Of a stretch of DNA of 64,000 nucleotides, positions 59,245 through 64,000 are shown piece after piece. The DNA is from Yimella sp. cx-51 (GTDB lineage Bacteria; Actinomycetota; Actinomycetes; Actinomycetales; Dermatophilaceae). The notes below the pieces were generated by a model that had not been told where the DNA came from, made no database searches, and saw only the letters and a list, made by a program, of their open reading frames with translations. The position numbers and the translations under genes are program-made. Positions within the stretch are counted from its first letter, which is position 1. The number at the start of each line of letters is the position of its first letter. The stretch is from positions 558,001-622,000 of the forward strand of contig NZ_CP072113.1 of assembly GCF_017654605.1 (NCBI RefSeq), given 5' to 3'.

Positions 59245-60588
59245 TCAGAGATCGGTGAGTTTGTCGGCCAGGTCGGGCTTCGTCTCCGGGTGGATGTCGT
59301 CCCGTGCCTGTTCGACGGCGTACTTACCTTCCGGGGTCAGTGGCTTGACCGATTCTGGGTCGAGATCGCCGGTGCGCAGGTCGATCTGTTCGCCGAGGTA
59401 GCGCAGCGTGACCGCGACGGTCGCCGCCACCGGCACCGCGAAGAAGGCACCTACGATGCCGAAGAGCTGACCACCCAGGGCAATACCCAGCAGGATGAGC
59501 GCGGGATGCAGCGCCATCGAACGGCTCTGCAGCAGCGGCTGCAGCACGTGTCCTTCGATCTGCTGCACGAGCACGACGATCAACAGCACCAGCAGTGCCG
59601 TCGTGACGCTCTTGGTCACCAGCGCCACCAGCACCGCCAGCGAGCCGGCGACGAAAGCACCGACGATGGGTATGAACCCACCGAAGAAGGTGATGATCGC
59701 CAGCGGGATCGCGAGCGGCACCCGCAGCGCGATCAGGCCGATACCGATGAAGGTGGCATCGACCGCGCTCACGATCGCCTGGGTGCGAATGAATCCGCAC
59801 AAGGTCTGCCACACGCGGTTGAGCAACTCGGTCAGGTGTGCGCCCGCCCCCCGGCCGGCCACCGAGCGGAGCCACGGCAGGAAGTTGGGGCCGTCCTTGA
59901 GCATGAGGAAGGTCAGGATGGCCGCGACCAACAGGGTGACCAGGATTTCGCTGGCGACCGACACGCCGGAGAAGACGCCCGAGGCGATCTTGTCGCCGGA
60001 GGTCTGCAGTTTGTCGGTGACGGCCTTGACGGCGTTGTCGATCTGATCGGGCTGCACGTTGAACGGCGGACCCTGCAACCAGTCCTGCACCTTGCGGACG
60101 CCGTCGATGGAGTTCTTGGTGAGCTCAGGCACTTGGGACGACACCGACGGCGCCATGAGCGCGAAGATGCTGCTCACCACCGCAATCGAGGAGAGCAACA
60201 CAGTGGCGGCGGCTGCGGCCGGACGGAAGCCGTTCTGGCGCAGCCAGCGCACCGGCGGCCACAAGACCGTCGACACGGTCAGGGCGAGGAAGACCGGGAG
60301 CAGCGCCGACCAGAAGAGCCCGATGATCTTCAACGAGACCCACAACGCCGCGAAGATCAGCAAGCCGCGCAATGCCCAGCTGGAGGTCCACCGCAGCCCG
60401 CGTCCGATGACCATGCCCCGGTCGACACCTTCGTTCGGGGTGCGGACGACGGGGTCTTCCGGCGTGGCGGGGCGCAAACGTCCCCGCAGGCGCGCAGCAC
60501 CGGTCGCGGGCACCGCGTCGTCCTGGCTGGCTGCCTTGTTCGCGGCGTCGTCAGAACGCCCCATGCGCGGAATGCGCAACTTTCCCAC
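59245..60588 (-). CDS. AI-2E family (PerM/TqsA-type) membrane protein
   Basis: A 447-residue permease. A cytoplasmic N-terminal tail of about 80 residues is followed by about eight membrane helices. The C-terminal ITFFGGFIPIVGAFVAGSLA and the segment IEGHVLQPLLQSRSMALHPA are the AI-2E transporter signature. Members transport autoinducer-2, ions or unknown substrates. The start is the GTG at 60588, seven bases after a GAGGAG ribosome site; longer upstream frames are not supported. Confidence 0.9.
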   Translation of the reverse strand: MGKLRIPRMGRSDDAANKAASQDDAVPATGAARLRGRLRPATPEDPVVRTPNEGVDRGMVIGRGLRWTSSWALRGLLIFAALWVSLKIIGLFWSALLPVFLALTVSTVLWPPVRWLRQNGFRPAAAAATVLLSSIAVVSSIFALMAPSVSSQVPELTKNSIDGVRKVQDWLQGPPFNVQPDQIDNAVKAVTDKLQTSGDKIASGVFSGVSVASEILVTLLVAAILTFLMLKDGPNFLPWLRSVAGRGAGAHLTELLNRVWQTLCGFIRTQAIVSAVDATFIGIGLIALRVPLAIPLAIITFFGGFIPIVGAFVAGSLAVLVALVTKSVTTALLVLLIVVLVQQIEGHVLQPLLQSRSMALHPALILLGIALGGQLFGIVGAFFAVPVAATVAVTLRYLGEQIDLRTGDLDPESVKPLTPEGKYAVEQARDDIHPETKPDLADKLTDL

Positions 60589-60697
60589 CGTCAATCTCCT
60601 CGGTTGGCACTGCTGGATTACGTCGGCGTCATCACCCAACCAGCTTGGAGGGCTCGTCGGGGACGCCGCGCTGAACCGACAGGTAACCTTCTCATCG

Positions 60698-62350
60698 ATG
60701 ACCTCGCCCGTTGCTCCGCAGAAGCGTTCAGTGCCGCGCCGCCGCCGTGTCGCCGCCGGTGCGGGATTGCTCGCGCTTGCGCTCGGTTCCACCGCTGCGG
60801 TCGCGGGGATGACCACTGCCGCCGATTCGACCGCCTCCTGTGCCGCCCCCGCAAAGGTGAGTGTCGCCGTCGCTCCCGAGTTGTACGGCACGGTCGCCGC
60901 GCAGGCGCAGGAACTCGCCAAGAACCCCGCGGTCTGCGCGCAGTACGTCGTGACCCGCGCGTCAGGTGAATCGACCAACAAGGCGGTCAAGGCCGGCGGC
61001 ACGGGCATCCCTGACGTGTGGATCCCCGACTCCTCGGTGTGGGTCGACGACGCCACCGCCACCCTGGGCGCCGGCTGGGTCAGCAGCAGCGGTTCGATCG
61101 CCAGCTCACCGATCGTGATCGGGGTGCCGGACGCACAGAAGGCACTTCCCGGCCTGGACACGGCTGCTACCTGGGGCGAGGTGATGGCCGCCGGACAGCT
61201 TCCGGTCTCGCTGCAGAACACCGGGGCTTCGGCGTCCGCGCTCGAGACGCTGGCAATGGCCAATCGCACCGCCACCAACCGGGAAGACCGCACTAACCTC
61301 TTGCGTGCAGTCATCAGGTTGAGCCGGTCCACCCTGTCGCCCGAGGGTCTGGCCCAGCGAGCAGCAGCCGGCCCCCATCAAGCGCGTGCCTACCCGCTCT
61401 CGGAGCAGCAGCTGATGGCCTTCGACAAGGCCAACCCGGGTAAACCGATGCGGGCATTGGTGCCGGACGAGGGCGCACCGAGCCTCGACTATCCCTTCGT
61501 GCGGCCGATCAAGGGCAGCGGCGCACCGACGACGGCGACGGACGCCCTCCTGGCCGCGCTGCGTTCGCCGGCCGCAAAGACCAGCCTGGAGAGCGCCGGT
61601 CTGCGCGTTCCCGGCGGACAAGCTCCGGCCGGCTCGCCTCTACCCACCGATCTGCGTGCTGCGCGCACCCCGAGCCCGACGGAGAACGTCAGCTCGGTGA
61701 AGTCGTGGAACGACCTCGCCAAGGACGCCCGCATGCTGGTGCTGGTCGACGTCTCCGGATCGATGAACATCGAGGTGAGCCCGGGGCAGACGAGGGCCGA
61801 CCTGCTGGGCAACACCGCCAAGCTCGCCTTGAACGCGCTGCCCGGCACCACGCAGATCGGTGCCTGGGCCTTCAGCACCAACCTCGACGGCAGGGGGAAG
61901 GACTACCTGGCGATGGTGCCGAATGTCGCGGAGATCGGGAACACCCCTGCAGGCATCAAGCACAAGAACGAACTCATCACCAAGCTCGGTCTGCTCCCGG
62001 GCCTGGTGGCGCGCAACGGCGACACCGGTCTGTACGACTCGATCTGGGCGGCGTATCAGTCGGCGACCAAGACCTACCGCGACGGTTACGTCAACTCGAT
62101 CGTCGTGCTCACCGACGGCAAGAACGACGATCCGGGCGGCGGCCTGTCATTGCAGCAACTGCTCGGCAACCTTCGCAAGGCGTACAACGCCGACAAACCG
62201 ATCAAGATCGTCGCGATCTCCATGGGTGACGAAACCGACCCGGAGGCGCTGAAGCAGGTCGCGAAGTCGACCGACGGTCTTTCCTACGTCACCAAGAACC
62301 CCGCAGAGATTTCGACGGTCTTCGTCGATGCCTTCCTGCACCGAAGCTGA
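60698..62350 (+). CDS. Exported substrate-binding and VWA domain protein
   Basis: A 550-residue protein. The basic N-terminus PQKRSVPRRRRVAAGAGLLA and hydrophobic core form a signal peptide or anchor. Residues about 50-310 resemble a periplasmic-type solute-binding fold (SVAVAPELYGTVAAQAQELA, IPDVWIPDSSVWVD). The C-terminal von Willebrand A domain has the metal-site motif LVLVDVSGSMNIEV (about 348-361) and later VVLTDGKNDDPGG. A TAACCT box lies 8 nt before the ATG. Its stop shares a base with the next ATG, so it is coupled to the helicase gene. Confidence 0.85.
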   Translation: MTSPVAPQKRSVPRRRRVAAGAGLLALALGSTAAVAGMTTAADSTASCAAPAKVSVAVAPELYGTVAAQAQELAKNPAVCAQYVVTRASGESTNKAVKAGGTGIPDVWIPDSSVWVDDATATLGAGWVSSSGSIASSPIVIGVPDAQKALPGLDTAATWGEVMAAGQLPVSLQNTGASASALETLAMANRTATNREDRTNLLRAVIRLSRSTLSPEGLAQRAAAGPHQARAYPLSEQQLMAFDKANPGKPMRALVPDEGAPSLDYPFVRPIKGSGAPTTATDALLAALRSPAAKTSLESAGLRVPGGQAPAGSPLPTDLRAARTPSPTENVSSVKSWNDLAKDARMLVLVDVSGSMNIEVSPGQTRADLLGNTAKLALNALPGTTQIGAWAFSTNLDGRGKDYLAMVPNVAEIGNTPAGIKHKNELITKLGLLPGLVARNGDTGLYDSIWAAYQSATKTYRDGYVNSIVVLTDGKNDDPGGGLSLQQLLGNLRKAYNADKPIKIVAISMGDETDPEALKQVAKSTDGLSYVTKNPAEISTVFVDAFLHRS

Positions 62351-64000
62351 TGGGCTCCGCACCGTTCGCGCCTGACTCCTCGGTGGGTTATATCGAGCAG
62401 TGGCGCCGTGAGCTGGCCGAACTCGGTGGCGCCAACACGTTGCTGTGGTTCGACGACCACGGGCGCGGGGTGCTCGACCTGACCGGTGCCCACCCGGCGG
62501 GCACTGCGCGCTTCTTCTCCTCCGGCAGCGCTCGCCTCTCGGAGTTGGTGCGCGAGTCGTACGCCTATTCCGAAGCAGCCCGCCGGGGTCGATTGATCCG
62601 CTCCAAATCCGTTGAGCTGCAAGAGGATCGCGGCATCGACTCCTGCTGGCTCGGCATCGGGCTCGCGCACTGGGAGGTTCGTGGTGCCGGACGCCGCCCG
62701 CTGGCTCCGGTGCTGCTGCGCAGAGTGCGCATGCGGCCGGTGGTCGGGCACACCGATGACCTTGCCCTGACGCTGGACAGTGACCCGGGCGTCAACCCCG
62801 CCTTTGTGGCTTACCTCTCGGGCGAACACGGCGTCGAACTGGACGTCGAGGCGCTCGCTGCCTTGGCCAAGGCCGGCTCCGCGTCCGACCCGCGCAAGGT
62901 CTTCGAGGAGATCGCCCGGGCGTGCGAGTCGGTGCGGGGCTTCGCGATCGATCATCGCTTCGTGATCAGCACCTTCAACGTCAGCAAGACCGATCTCGTG
63001 GCCGACCTGATGGACCCCGGTGCGCTGGCACCGATGCATCCGGTGGTGAGCGCCCTGTGCGCAGACCCGGAGGCGACCGACGCGGTGCGGGCCGTGCCGC
63101 CGCCGGTCGACCCGACCGGGGTGCAGAGCGCCCCGGCCGTCCTGCCGATCGACTCGGCCCAGCGGGCTGCACTGGACGCCGTCCTGGCCGGGGCTCATCT
63201 GACCGTCTCAGGAGCACCCGGCACCGGCAAGACGCAGACAATCGCCGCGCTCATCGCCGAACTCGCCGCGCAGGGGCGTCCGATCTTGCTGGTCAGCCAC
63301 AAGCTGGCCGCCATCGAGTCGGTGCAGCATCGTCTTGCGCAGGTCGGGCTGGACGATCTGGTCATGCACCTCGGCGACGGTCGGCCGGGTCCTGAGTTCG
63401 AGGCCTTCTTCAACCGTCGCATCCAGGAGGCGGTGGCGGCGGAGGGCGCGCAGGTCGATTCGTTGCCCGAACCCGATGTGACCGCGGCGAGATTGCAGGC
63501 GCACCACGAGGCGATGCATGCTCCGCAGCGGCCCTGGGACGTGTCGCTGCGGGAGACGATCGAGAAGATCACCGAACTCGGCCACCGTCGGCCGGCGCCC
63601 CACTCACGCGCGCGTCTGTCGTCCGATGACCTGCAGGCGATGTCGCCGACCCAGCGGGACGAGGCCGGACGCCGCCTGCTCGGTGTGGCGCGGGCCGGCG
63701 CGTGGTCGACCGGTCCAGAGGGTGACCCGTGGTACGGCGCGACGATCGTGGGCGAGCAGCAGGCAGAACGCGCTCGCACCAGCGTCGCCGAACTGGCCGA
63801 AGGCCGGTTGGCTGCACACCGCGCACTCATCGAAGAACTCTTCGACCAGGTGGGTCTGCCGACTCCGTCCACGATGCGCGAGGAGGAGGACTGCCTCGAC
63901 CTGATCCGTCAGGTCGAGACGACGCTGGAAGTCTTCCGACCCGAGGTTTTCAGCGCTCCTTTGGCAGACCTCGCCGCCGCCACCGGTGCACGTGGTTATC
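62350..64000 (+). CDS. P-loop helicase/ATPase with N-terminal DUF4011-like region (partial)
   Basis: An open frame of 550 codons that continues past the window edge. The N-terminal part includes ELGGANTLLWFDDHGRGVLD, similar to the DUF4011 motif of large actinobacterial superfamily 1 helicases. The Walker A motif is LTVSGAPGTGKTQTIAALIA (P-loop at about residues 288-295), with ILLVSHKLAAIESVQHRL following as in SF1 DNA/RNA helicases. Walker B and the later helicase motifs would lie beyond the window. The ATG overlaps the VWA gene's TGA by 1 nt, suggesting joint function. Confidence 0.85.
   Translation, partial: MGSAPFAPDSSVGYIEQWRRELAELGGANTLLWFDDHGRGVLDLTGAHPAGTARFFSSGSARLSELVRESYAYSEAARRGRLIRSKSVELQEDRGIDSCWLGIGLAHWEVRGAGRRPLAPVLLRRVRMRPVVGHTDDLALTLDSDPGVNPAFVAYLSGEHGVELDVEALAALAKAGSASDPRKVFEEIARACESVRGFAIDHRFVISTFNVSKTDLVADLMDPGALAPMHPVVSALCADPEATDAVRAVPPPVDPTGVQSAPAVLPIDSAQRAALDAVLAGAHLTVSGAPGTGKTQTIAALIAELAAQGRPILLVSHKLAAIESVQHRLAQVGLDDLVMHLGDGRPGPEFEAFFNRRIQEAVAAEGAQVDSLPEPDVTAARLQAHHEAMHAPQRPWDVSLRETIEKITELGHRRPAPHSRARLSSDDLQAMSPTQRDEAGRRLLGVARAGAWSTGPEGDPWYGATIVGEQQAERARTSVAELAEGRLAAHRALIEELFDQVGLPTPSTMREEEDCLDLIRQVETTLEVFRPEVFSAPLADLAAATGARGY

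Overview
The window is high-GC DNA with very dense gene packing, ATGA/GTGA stop-start overlaps and many GTG or TTG starts. It carries actinobacterial hallmarks: a WXG100 protein, a DUF3263 protein, a WS/DGAT acyltransferase, KorAB, a lone groEL with CIRCE sites, and a DtxR/IdeR regulator. It reads as chromosome of an actinomycete, probably order Micrococcales and perhaps near Dermacoccaceae. That placement is an inference from gene content, not a database match. No prophage, insertion sequence, CRISPR array or rRNA operon was seen.

1-12.4 kb: the tail of a first nuoN (end of a complete nuo operon lying outside the window) is followed by a polyprenyl diphosphate synthase, a TetR regulator with a PLP aldolase/deaminase and an FAD-linked oxidase, a RarD-type transporter, an enoyl-CoA hydratase, the 2-oxoacid:ferredoxin oxidoreductase korAB, a small membrane protein and a membrane-anchored alpha/beta hydrolase. 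12.5-21.4 kb: a second, compact nuo operon, nuoA-B-C-H-I-J-K-L-M-N. It has no nuoD and no NADH module (nuoEFG). Its membrane pump subunits look intact, so it may take electrons from a carrier other than NADH, with korAB next door as a candidate source of reduced ferredoxin.

21.4-32 kb: a PLP decarboxylase, a frameshifted VOC protein with an overlapping ribbon-helix-helix gene, a 495-residue protein of unknown function, a large non-coding block of palindromic repeats, an SDR, a YbaK-type deacylase, an AlkD-like protein, a secreted NlpC/P60 hydrolase and the decayed remains of a related M15-type peptidase. 32-38.6 kb: groEL with two CIRCE operators and four 97-bp tandem repeats before its terminator, a WXG100 protein, an HtrA-type protease, and a MarR/MFS operon ending in a 28-residue membrane peptide. 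38.6-49.6 kb: pepN, serC/pdxH, a structured RNA region with a 12-codon ORF, an IdeR-type regulator, a ydaO/yuaA (c-di-AMP) riboswitch in front of an NlpC/P60 hydrolase, the potassium transporter kup, a secreted three-repeat protein and a PPOX protein.

49.6-64 kb: a Tat-exported class A beta-lactamase-like hydrolase, a lipid block (LIP-type lipase, two alpha/beta hydrolases, WS/DGAT), a fusion of DUF429 with a RelA/SpoT synthetase domain, a CapA-like lipoprotein, a sigma-factor remnant, tRNA-Arg(CCU), an AI-2E family permease, and a substrate-binding/VWA protein translationally coupled to a DUF4011-like P-loop helicase that runs off the end.

Two themes recur. Several genes have a TANNNT box 6-8 nt before the start codon and no Shine-Dalgarno, suggesting leaderless transcripts. 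Intergenic space is rich in long perfect hairpins and in a dispersed ACGCGG-type palindrome family.
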